NCBI GenBank assembly: GCA_032209605.1
Contig: JASFXZ010000016.1
Coordinates: 6,076,001-6,140,000 of the forward strand
Length of the DNA: 64,000 bases
Reading direction: 5' to 3'
From: Mactromeris polynyma
Taxonomy: Eukaryota; Mollusca; Bivalvia; Venerida; Mactridae
In this document: positions 49,453 through 62,090 of the stretch, in pieces
How positions within the stretch are numbered: position 1 is the stretch's first letter
How the letters are laid out: every line of letters begins with the position of its first letter
Made by a program: the position numbers and the translations under genes
The notes under the pieces: generated by a model
Databases searched by the model: none
What the model was told of the DNA's origin: nothing
Seen by the model: only the letters and a program-made list of their open reading frames with translations

Positions 49453-52400
49453 ATGGCAACGTTCGATGAATGCATTGAATTTGGTAAACAGAAATTAAAT
49501 ATCAACTACGAATTAAAATCAGAACAGGTTGACACTGTAAAGAATATTTTTAATGGACATGATACCGTATCGATTTTGCCTACTGGATTTGGGAAGAGCA
49601 TCATTTTCCAATTACTTCCATTTGTGATGGCTGTAAGTTGCCAAACAGAATGTTGTTTTATTGTACCTACGACTCTCAACACTTGTTTATGTTATCCAAT
49701 CTTGTGATCCTAAGTTGTTTTTTTCATATTTGTTTGTTAAATATATTTTGTGCTCGAAATATTTCGAGTACGTGTCCCTCGATATCAAACTACATGGATG
49801 TTATGTCTACTCTATCTACCTGATAATCCCAACAATCGGAAATTTGATTATGACAGCGAGGTAAATGGTCTTTGGTCTATTCACGGACCTATAAACCCTG
49901 TTAAATGTTATTTGAATTTACCATATAAATATTAAAATAATAATATATAACATGATTCGCACTATAATGTATAATTTAATGTTTACATAAATCAGCATGA
50001 CAGTCATACAGCAACTCATAACTAAGAGGCATGCAATTACATTTTATACAAGCGCAATATATGACATTCTATTGACACTACACAATTCCTCCCATAATTT
50101 TGTCATTCTGAAATATTCTTTCATTAGCTTTTTATCCCAAATTTTGTTGTTTATTATTATTTCATAACGCAGGAACATTGAATAATCCTCTATATCAAAT
50201 CTTTATTTATAGAAAAAGAACGGAATGAAAGAACCAATGATTGTTCTTGTTGTTACCCCCATCAACTCCATTATGGAAGAACAGGTAAAACATATCAAGT
50301 GATCACTTACATTCACTTACTTAACATTTAAAGTTTAAATAAGCTTACCAATGAGACTATGCAAGTGCCACTAAGTTATTACCAACAATAGTATAAGTAG
50401 TATTGTATGTCAAAAATATATATATTTAAAGGTTGACATTTGATTAAGGACATGAGTGGGTTCTGCCTCTAATCAGAACAAAGCAGAGGCAATGTGTTTT
50501 CAAATCATTATCTTCATTTTCATATGGAGTGTTGGACAAGTGAATATAACATTAATTTTTATATGAAGAGAGTATACTGATTAACTGAATAGCTGCTTAC
50601 ATGATTATATACATAATTTCCTATTGTCTTAACTTACTGTTGAAAATTAAGTGTTGTGTGTTGATAGTAAAAATTCGGCACCTACATGTTCAACATTTTA
50701 AAAAATTATTAATTAATTAAGGAAAAATATGACATTATGTCAAAATATTGTATCGCTAAGAATATTGGGCTGGATTGGAAATCTGTAGACCAATGTATTG
50801 AATTTATACTGATTTCTATTTGAAGGTACGGACCCTTCGTGGCAAAGGTATAATGGCATGTTATCTGGCAAGTAGCGGTTCATGTGGGATGACATATGGT
50901 GATGACGATATTGACGAAGATGATATGGATATTTCAGGTCTTTAATTTAACAAAGATTTCAATGTCTGAAACCCAATTCTATTTTGTTATTGATTTGTGT
51001 AATAACTAATTAGTCAAGTGAATGTTGTGCTCTGGTGAAATAATTTCAATATAATAAATAATAGTCTGATAAAATATTTAATTCAGCATGGTTTAGCTAA
51101 GCTAATGTTGAAGGTTGTTGTTCAATAACCATTCAATCTGTTGCAGGTGAAGATGAACATGTTGTTTTCTCACAACAAGTGACAATTGGTGATTTGTATG
51201 ATGGCAAATACCATATAATATACAGCCACCCAGAATGTCTCTTCAAAAATAAGTTTATCAGCATGATGCTGCGATCAAATTTGTATATGGATAGGTTGTG
51301 CTGCATTGTGGTCGACGAAGTTCACATGGTTATCGAGTGGTAAGATACTAAAGATTTAATTAACAGATAACAGTCATATGTTGTTAATTAAGCGAGTGTG
51401 CATTTTGATTGTTCATAAAGACATAGGCAAAAATTTGAAAGTTCAGTGCAGTAACTCATATATTGATACATAACTCATATAATTCAGATAGTATTGAGCA
51501 GAACCCCCTATAATTCTTACAAACAATAATATTTGCGACATTGTATGTATTTCAAAATATGTTGTTTTCTATTTTGTATAAATTATAATTTCTTGTAATA
51601 ACGATTTAAATTTCAAGGTGCAGACACTTTGCGGCAAAGGTATTAATATGGTAAAATATATCGTACAAATCGTCGCTAATTAAATAATTAAGCAGGTGTA
51701 TGGACATTTAACGAAGCATGTTTGTTAATGCCAATAACACTCATGTTCGTTACTAGTTGCCTACAGTACACAATGTGTTGCTCACAAATGACTAACATGA
51801 TTGGGGACGGGGTTACTAAGAAATCAACACTTCGGTCGATTGATTCACCCTATAACAGGTCCCGCCTCTTGGCCTGTCTTTGATGTGCAAACATATCAAG
51901 AATAAAGAGAACAATGCATGTCTGTAATCTTTGCATTCATGCAAGTTCATGTCTTGTCTGTACAGAATTACTCTGATGGAGGAAAATAATATATTTTCTA
52001 TATTTATATAGACCAATTCCAATATTTCAGAATAATTAAGATTGTCTGTCCATGTTCATATGACATATTGCTGATATGCCTTGGTGAATTGTGCGAAAAA
52101 AACTACTAACACTAACTCTATATCTTGAAACCCAACATTTTATTTTGAGTGATGTAATCATTGTTTCCAAAGAAAAACACTGAAATAGTATATTAATTTG
52201 ATGTTTATTTTTACATCAAATGACCCATGTACAGAGACAGCTTAGCATATACATACACATACATATTAATTTTGTATTTGCTGCATCGCAATGTTTAAGA
52301 ATCTATGTATCTCTTTTGTTTCAAGACATTGAAACTATGTTTGTTATTATTGAACAATGCCAATTTGTAAAAAATCTCAATGAAAGAACATTAGTTAGCA

Positions 52401-53389
52401 AGTTATTATTTTGTTTAATTCAAACTGATTTTTCAACCATTGTTTTAGGGGAAAAGAATTCAGACCTCATTTCCAGAGATTGGGGGAGCTGACATGTCTT
52501 CATCCTAATATTGGCCATTTGGCGTTGACAGCCACAGCTAAGCCAGAAGATGTGAAGAAATTGGCCCATTTTCTCATGTTTGAAAACTATCATCTTATAC
52601 AGCGAAATCCAGACAGACAAAATATATTTTTAAAAATTGAACAGAGACCTTCCAACAACAACAAAATTGAAAAATATAATCATTTCATTAAACCATTGGC
52701 CATTGAGCTCATGCAAAAAATGGACTCATTTCCATTAACTGTTGTATATGTTGAAAATTTAGAAGCACTAGGGTACTGTTATAGATATTTAGATTACACC
52801 CTTAAAGACAAACAATTCAATCACAAGATTAAAATCCCAGAAAATCGTATTTTTGCACAGTATCATGCAGACTATACAGTTGACATGAAAAAGTCCATTG
52901 TTTTAGAACTTGGGAAAGATAAACCATTAATACGTTTAGTCCTAGCCACAGTTGCATTAGGTATGGGTTTAAACGCCCCTTCTATTTCAAGGGTATATCA
53001 TATATGCGTCCGCCAAATTGCCTTGAAAACTATATTCAAGAAATAGGAAGGGCTGGTAGAATGGGCCAACAATCTACAGCTGTAATGTTTTTCAATAACA
53101 ATGATATATCTGCCAGTAGGAAGGGAATGACCCCAGAAATGATAGCTTTTTGTAGGAACACTGATTCATGTCTGAGAAAACAATTAACACAATACTTTGG
53201 GTTCCATGATGTTTTATTTAATGGAGAAAAAAATGACTGCTGCATAAATTGCAGAGTAAGTTCATAGATTTTCACCTGATTATTTTGATTATTGATAATT
53301 TTGATTCTTAATCTTGTGATTGAATTGTTTGTCTTTAGGGTGTAATCTTAATATCTATAACAACAATGTATGTACAATCATGTTCGTAG
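49453..53389 (+). pseudogene. RecQ-like superfamily II helicase, one frameshift
   Basis: Exons: 49453-49632, 50213-50284, 50826-50937, 51147-51339 and 52449-53255, with a possible short last exon 53339-53389. Motifs in order: I TGFGKS (44-49), Ia VVTPINSIMEEQ, Ib YSHPE, II DEVH (178-181), WGKEFRPHF after it, III ALTATA, V LATVALGMGLNAPS, VI QEIGRAGRMG, then the RecQ zinc-binding pattern FCRNTDSCLRKQL..YFGF..CCINC. The protein would unwind DNA 3' to 5' using ATP. Between motifs V and VI (about 52995-53010) the frame shifts (two bases extra or one missing): VYHI is in one frame and RPPNCLENYIQEIGR in another, so as written the product ends before motif VI. This could be a true inactivating change or a sequence error. 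It is encoded by the 12.4 kb transposon, not by the host. Confidence 0.82.
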
Positions 53390-53983
53390 TTTCTGCGTAT
53401 TTGTAATTGTTAAATAATGTGTTCAATAAGACTGATATGTGTTACTGATATGTGCGATTATTTTGTAAATGTATGTTGTTATCAACCATGCATCTGGATT
53501 TGATTATTTTTGTAAGTTTGTGCTAGATGATTTGTGTATTGACTGTATGAAGTTGTGTTTCGTTATGTTGCATAGATATACAATTCAATACATCATATGA
53601 ACTTACTACAAATATACCCAAATCCGTTTAGAAATGAATTGTTTTTTCAATAAGATACACAGTTTGTTTGACTGATGTATCAATGTGAACAAGCATATCA
53701 TAACACAAACGTATATAACATTTATGTGGCATACATAATAGTCTCATCTGACAAGTATATATAATGCAGCACTTTTAAGTATATAAATACATGGGTAGCC
53801 TATCCAGATCGCATAAAATATCATCATTACCTGAATATTTTTAAACCCAATATATAATAACAAACTTTCACATCAAACACATTGAACAATTCAATATATG
53901 TACAACAAGACAATTTACTGAAAGATTTCAATACATGTGTATGCATAAGCGCTTTAAATCACAACTAAACATGTGTTACTTAA

Positions 53984-56900
53984 TCAACCATAAAATTCAA
54001 CAATTTCTTCATGGTCAATGTCAGGCATTTGATCATCAATGTCTTCAGCATGGACTGGTAATCCACTAGATAACCTGATAGCAGTTTGCATGATTGTTTC
54101 TCTTAATTCATTATCACATTGTTTAAGTTCAATAAACACACTAGACAACATACCCGGATACCCTGTCAATTTTCTTCCATGTTGTCGACTGAATGGACGC
54201 AATGTTCTTAATTTTTTCAGAACATATTTCAAATCTTCCTCCTGGTTCCTTGCTTTGTGTGTTGTTTTAACATCTTTGTAATTTAAGTCCATGTCTAGAT
54301 TATATACAATTGTATTTATAAGTGGTTTCGCCTTTGATATTTTTACAATAAGTTCTTCAGTTTTGTTGGCCCCAAGGCCCTTTATTAAATCTTTCAAATC
54401 TTTTACTTGATTTTCTTTCTGCATATCTGCAGCTTTATTCTTTCCTTTCATCCCTTTTGGATTCACATATGATGCCACTCTTACTTGTAAAGCTAACTTA
54501 GTGGGCAGTTCTAACTCTGTCTTCAGAATATAATCAACACATTCAACAAGGTACTTAGACAATTTTGAATGCCTGTAGAAAACGGGAATCATAAATTTCA
54601 ACATGTTGCTGACTCTGAATATATCCCCTTCATATATTGCATCTTTGAAATTTGAAAGAATAAAGTAATACTGAAGGAAGTTCCTTATATAGTTATTTAA
54701 TTCATCATCTGTCTGCAGTAATTTCACATCCACAGTAATGTTGTGTACAGGTATTTGAAGATCTTTATTCTTCAGATTTTGTAAAGGTATGTGAGCTGTT
54801 ATTGTTGTTCCTTCGTGCTTCAGAATAAGGGTGATTTTTTTGTCTTTCATAGGCAGAGTAACAACCTGACCAGCAACCAAGAGGTTAACCATTTCAGGAC
54901 TTGTCTACAAATGTTAATAAAATTTATTACACAGTACTATAATTTATGCATGTTCAATAATATGAATTTGCAAAATAAATTGCTTACAAACTTACATCTA
55001 TAATTTTTGTCATCTTTGTCCATGATGCGTGATTGTACCACATTGATTTATACATTACTCATTAAGCCACTTCATATGTTTGCTAACGACCACTATTTAT
55101 TGTATTAAAAGCATTGTGACAGAAAGTCATAATAGTAGTTTAGTACAGATGTACCTCATTATTCAACAACCTTATATCAGAATAATAAGTATCAAAATAA
55201 ATTCGAAACAATGTATTATTCGAAAGAAAATTTCGGACCCTGTGAATACGAATAAACAATGTCAGACTGTTATCTAGATATTTTCCAACGAATATCCAGT
55301 GGAACACTTTCAATTTTAGTTTACTATGTGTCCAACATTGTTGTTAATGATATAAATTGCTGTAAATGAAATTTTATCTTATTACAGATGCTTCTTGGTT
55401 ATATCGACTTGCATAAACTCATGAAACATTAACTCATTCTACTAAAATTATAATAAATAACTTACTTTATCAATACTAAGTGGACCCTGAATAGTTTGTA
55501 AAAAACCATCCATTGTCTCTTCAAATACAGCCTTCCTTCTTTCAAGGTGACTTTTGTTGATGTTAATGGGGAGTTCATGTTGTGTAGGTGGACTGGACAA
55601 CTCTTCCATTCCAAAGTATTCCATTGCTGCTTCAAGGACATACGCATCTCCACATAATTGAACAAATTCATCATGAGCCTTAAATCTACTTTTAACATTT
55701 CCATTCACGCTTGTTCTCTGTACTAGAATCTTTATATTGCTTAGTGTGCCACTGTCTCGACCTGTGCAATTTTTCATAAATTTCTTCACAGTTTTCTGAA
55801 ATTAAAAACGAAAATTAACAATATATGTTTGTAAAACCATAAGGTCATAATGTTCTTGAGTTATTGATCGAAAAGAAAATGTTACAGACCAACGGACATA
55901 CCGACGTGTAAATCACTATGCTCTCTACGAAGGGTGGCATAAATATCAACCGTTGCTTTATTAGAGTTAAACTTGATCTTTATAAGTTTTACTGAACAAT
56001 TTCTGTTCAATTGATTCACTATAAACATCCCATGCTGGTGTTGCAGAAGAACATAAACTGATTTGATGCTGATATGCATGTGAGAAGACCAGAATTCAAG
56101 TAAAATAATGTTCACAGTGTAAAATGCTAACAATTGTAAAAGTTAACCTCTAAGAAGTCCATTTGTGTGTGGAACATCTCAATAATAACAGGAAACAGAT
56201 TTTCGAAACGTTCCTCTGATCGATGGGCACCCATACGCAATGCTCTAGCTGTATCGAGACGTACTCGTGTCAGCTGATCACCACCTATGGGAATTTGTAG
56301 ACAACTAAAGTCATCACCTATAATGGAAAACAGTCTCATGAAGTTTGCATTTTTTTCAATGGGTGTAATGATACGCCTCATTTGAACCACCGTATATAGC
56401 ATTACATACCACAGTATACTGTTTCATTAACATGAACTATTTCTTGATTTTCTGACATGAATATATTCATTCAACTTAACCATGAATCAACTGACGGAGA
56501 TATATACATGTTATATATTTAGAAATACCACTGAAACTGGGTGGGAAATCAACATTATGTCCATATAAAGGGAACCTTCATCATTTAAGATATAACACAT
56601 TAGCATTTATTTATATAAATGATGAAATAAAAATGTATGTTTGTGTACTTACCTCTTCCAGCTCTACGATACCATGTTGACATCTGCTCTTCATAAGAGT
56701 CCATTATTTGAATGCAGTCAGAATGCTTCATCTCATTTTTTAGCAATATTGGGAGACAGTAACTAGTGGTTTTTCTGGTCATTATGTCTTCAAGGGGATG
56801 ATGAATGTGGTCTGGGACCACAAGATTCATCCACTGGAAATGTGGAATATGTCTGATTAGAACTCTTGCAGCTAGTACTTTTATATCATGTGTAAATTGT

Positions 56901-59900
56901 CCCAAATTCGGTAAAAAAGTTTCCAAATTTACAGTCTTATCCAATGTACACTGTTCTGTCACATGTTCCTTTAACCAAGTATGATTTTCAAAATCGTCAT
57001 TTGTTAGTCTGAAAGGTGTCCAATCAGTCGCAAAGAAATGATAGTCTCGACTCTTGTTTTCCATTCTAATATCATTAGTGTGAACAAATATATCAAGGTT
57101 GTCTCCATTCAGTTTCCCATCAGCTCCACTAGCAATGGAAGAAACGATTTGTTCCTCACACTGTTCGGCCATATCTGTCATTACATTCCGCTTACTCTCA
57201 GCAGACATAGTGACATGTATTTTGTTAAGGCGTGACAACATCTGAAATGAAATGAGTTATTATGTAAGAGTCTTACTGTATAATTATGATGTATCATGAA
57301 ATCATTTTCATTAAACACTGACACATAAGAATTGAATGTTTGTACCAAAATGAAAGAACCTATCAGGAGTGTCACACAATATTTGAACAAGCTAGAAAAT
57401 CATCAAAAGTAGATGGGGTCTTGTGTGTACTCCATTTAATTATAATCACTTGTACAAGAACAGTAGTCGGGTGATGATGCATTTAAGTAAGCAGCAAATT
57501 TTAGCGGTTACCAGCTATTATTGACGCCCCTGCATCAGTTACTTTAAGAAATCACAATGCATGAATTTTCTCAAAGTCGATAATTAATACATCATTGATA
57601 AGCAGCAAGTGTAAGGACCCTTCATTACATGAAAATTCACTTCTTTCCATGGTATCAGATCATAAAACATCTGTTTGAGAAGCTTATGTTGCATCTCTGA
57701 GCATACATTATTACATACCTGGTTATCTGCATGACACTTGATAGCCAGCACTGTCAGTTGTTTTTGTATTGCAGAAACTTTCCGGTTTCTGCTGTTTAAT
57801 ATCATGGAATAAATCATTGCAACAGTTGCCTTCTTGTTTCCTGTTCCACCTACTAAGGCCATCAGTAGATCATACAGAAATGGTATGTTCAATGAAAGCT
57901 CTAGTGCTGCCTGGCTAAATAAAGTCTCCTCTGACAGGGATTTCATACTCTTTGTAGATAGAACACTGGTGTTACCAGCAGACAGCACAGACACAGCCTT
58001 AGCAGTGTCATTAATTACTTCTTTCTTGACATCTTCATGAGTGTCACTTGTGGCGCATACTTTCCCAACATCATGTGTACTGTCTACAAGAACACAAAGA
58101 TCAAATGAGTGCTGCTATATGTGGGATTTCAAACCTCATCTATAAGTGACATCATTCCTAGTAAAAGTCACTTTTGATGTCACTATGTACAAGCAGGAAA
58201 CAATATTTACACCATATGGTCACTTTGTTTTCATATTGCCTTATGGGGCAAATATAGCTTGCTGTCAGTACATGGTGACGTTACATGAGACGTTTTCTGT
58301 AAATGGCGCCCCTTATAGAAGAGGTTGGAAATCGTACAGCGGCGCTCAAATAGAGAAATTCATTATATCACAAAAAAAGACAGGAACATTATTATAATTA
58401 TTATTATATCTCAATGAAGTCTTTAAAATCATATGCAAAATCATCATCAAGATTTGTTTTCTTTTTAGGCTAACTTTAATGATGTTACATTTCATTTTAA
58501 CGTATCATCGTCTGTAAAGAATAAGCAGTGATAATATAACTATCAGTACTGCATAAACATATTTAAAAACTATGAAATTATGATATTAATAGAAACTTGG
58601 TTTCCACCAGAAACACATTATAATTAAAATATACAAGAATATTATGTACAATATTTATTAGGCTATAGAATAGCTCGAGAGAAGTTATTCTTGTGTAATT
58701 TCAATATACTATAAACCTAGTTTAACTAATAAAGTTTGCATCGTGGACAAACATCAGTGTCGAATTACTTGGTTAATTTTTTTTTCAATTTAACTTAGCT
58801 ATAGAGTGTATATTTATTTCATACATATATTCCGCCACATGGCTCAAAACTATTTGATAAATATGATATAGATATGATTGATCAAATACAAGTAGGTATT
58901 GAAAAATACAAACCGCTGGGTAAAATCTGAAGTGCCGGCATAAACGACTATTCATGAAAACTGAAGGAAAACAGAAAAACAAGAACTGTTCAAATTACAA
59001 AACTGCAACAAGAGAACTCTTTGTAAACATCAATTCAACTTTTCAAACATGGGTATATAGAAAGTCACATGTAATTGTAACACTGACTCATTATACAGTA
59101 TTCAAAATACATGAGACTGAAATCAATTTATCCAAATTCAATTCCAACAGTGTTTTCATTGATCCATAAATCTGGAATGATGTGAAATGTAGTGTATTTC
59201 CATGCTAACATGAAGAGCATTTTTTAAAAGCTGAAACATTAAATGTAACATTAGTTTAAATTCATGATTTGTTGTACATTTGATATTTACATGAAATCAA
59301 TGCAGCATTTGCATGCATTGAATAATTCAAAAATGACCAATGCCCTATTTTATTTTTTTAAGAATTTTTGAAAATTTTGTCTAAAAAAAAAATAGAAATT
59401 TAAGAGTGTATAATAATAATAATAGTTGAATATGGTCCAACTCTTTATATCACACTTCGACATTAAGCTGCAAGTTTTTAGAAAATTTGATGAATTGCAT
59501 AAGCTATCAACAAAAATTAGACTACATTAATCAGTTAAAAAAACCACATCATTGGTAATTAGAAGAGTTATATGTACGAGAAAAGAATTGTTTAATTTTG
59601 AAATATATATCTGTGAAAAGAAATTGGACCATTTCATGTTGGAATATCAACAATAACATAAGTAACTTACATAACCACATGCAACAATGACTAACCTGCA
59701 TATGAGTGGTGACTAGTTGCAAATAATACTTTTTTAGGCTTCATTGCTCCAAAATTTGATTTCACAATTTTATCACTTGATACTGAAATTCATGTGCAAA
59801 GTTCAAATACATCAATTTAAGTATAATCATCATTCACTCACAAACCAATAAATAAAGAGTAGACCATTTAAACACAAATGTTTAGCATTACACTAGATGC

Positions 59901-61462
59901 ACATCAAAATACACTCTACTAAACACAGCTAAACACAATATGGATGTTAGTGGAGGGGATTTTTTTGGCATTGTATCAATGCTTAACAACAGTAGTACCA
60001 TGACAAATAATTACTACATACTCTCATATATTTTTCTGTTTATGGTTATGGCAGACTATTAACATTTTTTAAGTATAGCATTAAATGTATAAATTACTTT
60101 TTTATGATATCATTTGACAATGAGTGATAGGAAGTTATTATTGAAATCTGACAAGTTTTATTTTAATTGCACAATGTTGCCTCAGTTAATGAGTACGTTT
60201 ACTATTAAATCGAAACAGAGAAATGAAATACATCGCAACATTGTATAAATATATATGTTTACCATGTTTTTGATTATAACTAAATTTTAACTGTTCACAA
60301 TAAGTTCACAAACAATTATACCTGAATATTGATGCTCAGTAGTCAAGGAGTGTACATTATTTACTTCTTGAAGAGCTGTCAAGTCTGAGTCTATACCTGT
60401 AAGTAATTCAAGGTAAAATCATACTGCATGGAAAATAGCCAGATCACAATTTATTTGATATATAAACACGGAAATTTATAGAATCAATAAGTAACTTATG
60501 TGGTACACTTATGGAAATATGTGACTGTTTCCATGAATTAATTAAAAACATGTAATACAATATAAGCAGGTATGATTATTGTTTTTGTTAGGATTAACAT
60601 GCAATACTTACTTGACTCTGGTTGCAACTGGAGCCTTTTCAATTTTTCAACACTTGCTATTAACTCCTGTACAACTGGTATTCGTTTTGGTGTTGTTGTC
60701 ATCCTTCTTTTAGGAGTTCTTGATTTTTCTGGTGTGATAAAACGCTTCTTCATATTTGCAACAGCCGAACTAAAATTGAATATACAAGTTTATAAAAATA
60801 CTAAATAGCTGTGCAATTACCAAGACACCACTACATATAGTTGTTTACACAGTATAGTTATACCATAGGTTTATATGTCCTGTCCGTTCAACGAATACAG
60901 GAAAATACAGTAACACTTAATTTTATAATGAATAACTGTTAATACTAACGTTTAAAAAATTGTAGGTACGAGTTAACTATGGTACGAGTTGAATGGAAAC
61001 CGAGTAAACAATGATACAAACACTGAAACATGACACTGACAGGTACTATACATAGAATGTCAATATACGTTCAATTTATGCTTATTCATACAATCATTCA
61101 AAATGATCAATCATCCATGTCATCAGATGCTGCACAGCTGAACAATCAGAACATGTCAATATTTAGATATGGCTTTAATTTAGTCTCGATCATCGATGCA
61201 TACTAAGACATACATGACGTCTTGAACAACATGAACAAAATTGACTCTTAGTCTTAGTGAGTTAGTCACGAGATTACCTTCTGAACGCATCAAAGTTTTC
61301 TATTTTTCTCCAACAATTCCTACAAATTGATGTAATCTCATTATCTGGGAAATATTTCTTTGTTGTTGCACTTTTATTTGATGTTGAAATGTCGTAAACG
61401 TCTCTATTCCAAAAAAGACATGTACAGCATATCTCCGAGCAACCCATCTCCGAGGCGGCCAT
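53984..61462 (-). CDS. DUF6589-type protein, candidate transposase, 8 exons, 930 aa
   Basis: Exons on the minus strand: 61462-61278, 60769-60612, 60396-60322, 58083-57719, 57241-56653, 56317-56148, 55795-55466 and 54904-53984. All junctions keep phase and give 930 aa without stops. The N-terminus has a CxxC (12,15) plus CxxC (47,50) zinc-binding pattern. Then come a basic stretch (KSRTPKRRM), a middle region with IPFLYDLLMALVGG, and the blocks GGDQLTRVRLDTARALR (GDQLT 470-474), FHTQMDFLE and, near 775-806, NPKGMKGKN..GLGANKT. GDQLT and LGANKT blocks are hallmarks of DUF6589 proteins as I remember them. The gene is the only large intact one in the element, so it is the best candidate for its transposase (inference). 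The ATG lies 65 bp from the element end, and the CTCGGAGAT end repeats are read as SEM and SEI in its first eleven residues. Confidence 0.85.
58103..58351. mobile_element. MITE, second copy of the 12736 family, in an intron
   Basis: The left arm (AATGAGTGCTGCTATATG, ACCTCATCTATAAGTGACAT) and right arm (CTTATAGAAGAGGTTGGAAA, ACAGCGGCGCTC) are inverted copies, and both match the element at 12736-12979. It lies at the 3' end of intron 3 of the DUF6589-type gene; its left end begins about 20 bp upstream of the exon 4 acceptor. Confidence 0.8.
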
Positions 61463-61527
61463 CTTGCGGACTACTTTCTAACCATAATATCTCCGAGGTT
61501 ATTTATATCTCCGAGGTGTTCCGATTG

Positions 61528-61681
61528 AGCGACATATAGTTGTATCCGACGTCCACTCAGCGACCTCTAGTTGTATCCGACGTCCACTCAGCGACCTCTA
61601 GTTGTATCCGACGTCCACTCAGCGACCTCTAGTTGTATCCGACGTCCACTCAGCGACCTCTAGTTGTATCCGACGTCCACT
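61528..61681. repeat. 31 bp satellite array, right part (~5 units)
   Basis: Same unit and same orientation as the array at 48385-49147. It starts with AGCGACATATAGTTG, the right copy of the candidate TSD, and ends at GTCCACTAATAAGG. The two blocks are best read as one array split by the transposon. Confidence 0.95.
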
Positions 61682-62090
61682 AATAAGGATGCAAGAAAAT
61701 ATACAAATGACATTTTAGGCGCTTAAGCGTCTCATTGATATCATCGTCAACCGGATGGTCTACTCGAAGTACCGCCATATTCATCGTCTCAAGAAAATAG
61801 TACATGTAAAGTCCTCTGGTTTTATTATAGATTTATGAGTATGATGGCTGATTGTCAGGTATATATAAATTGTAGAATATCGGGAGTTTTCTGGATTATT
61901 TGTGTCATTGGCGAATGAGTCTATCCGAATAGCGCCTCCCAGTCCAGATTATTTTCTAAAATGTTGACAATGTTAAAATATGGACACTGTATAATTTTCG
62001 TTGTGCTGTGTTGGAAATTTTACACCGTTTGTCAACCGTATTTCAGTTATGTTCGGTGTTCCGTTGACCTAATCATTGTTACTTGGTTAC

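Larger units (their letters stand above)
49148..61527. mobile_element. 12.4 kb transposon with RecQ-like helicase and DUF6589-type genes
   Basis: The element interrupts the 31 bp satellite. Ends: CAATCGTAACTACTCGG at the left and, inverted, CAATCGGAACACCTCGG at the right (14 of 17 identical). The flanking nine bases are AGCGACCTA (49139-49147) and AGCGACATA (61528-61536), a candidate 9 bp TSD with one mismatch. The right 100 bp hold several CTCGGAGAT copies, and the left end has CTCGGCG and CGCCGAGTAG. Two inward-facing genes fill the element: a RecQ-like helicase (plus) and an 8-exon DUF6589-type protein (minus). A helicase joined to a large transposase-like protein recalls the Academ superfamily's helicase-bearing branch; this naming is from memory. 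A MITE lies in one intron. Confidence 0.83.

Noticed and set aside
49453..53389. Host RecQ gene (BLM/WRN/RECQL orthologue)
   Set aside because: It is short, diverged, bordered by transposon ends in a satellite array and paired with a DUF6589-type gene, so it is better explained as transposon cargo.
55882..56402. Separate small minus-strand genes upstream of the last exons
   Set aside because: They overlap or continue intron sequence of the DUF6589-type gene; the in-phase exon begins at 56317 after a good acceptor.
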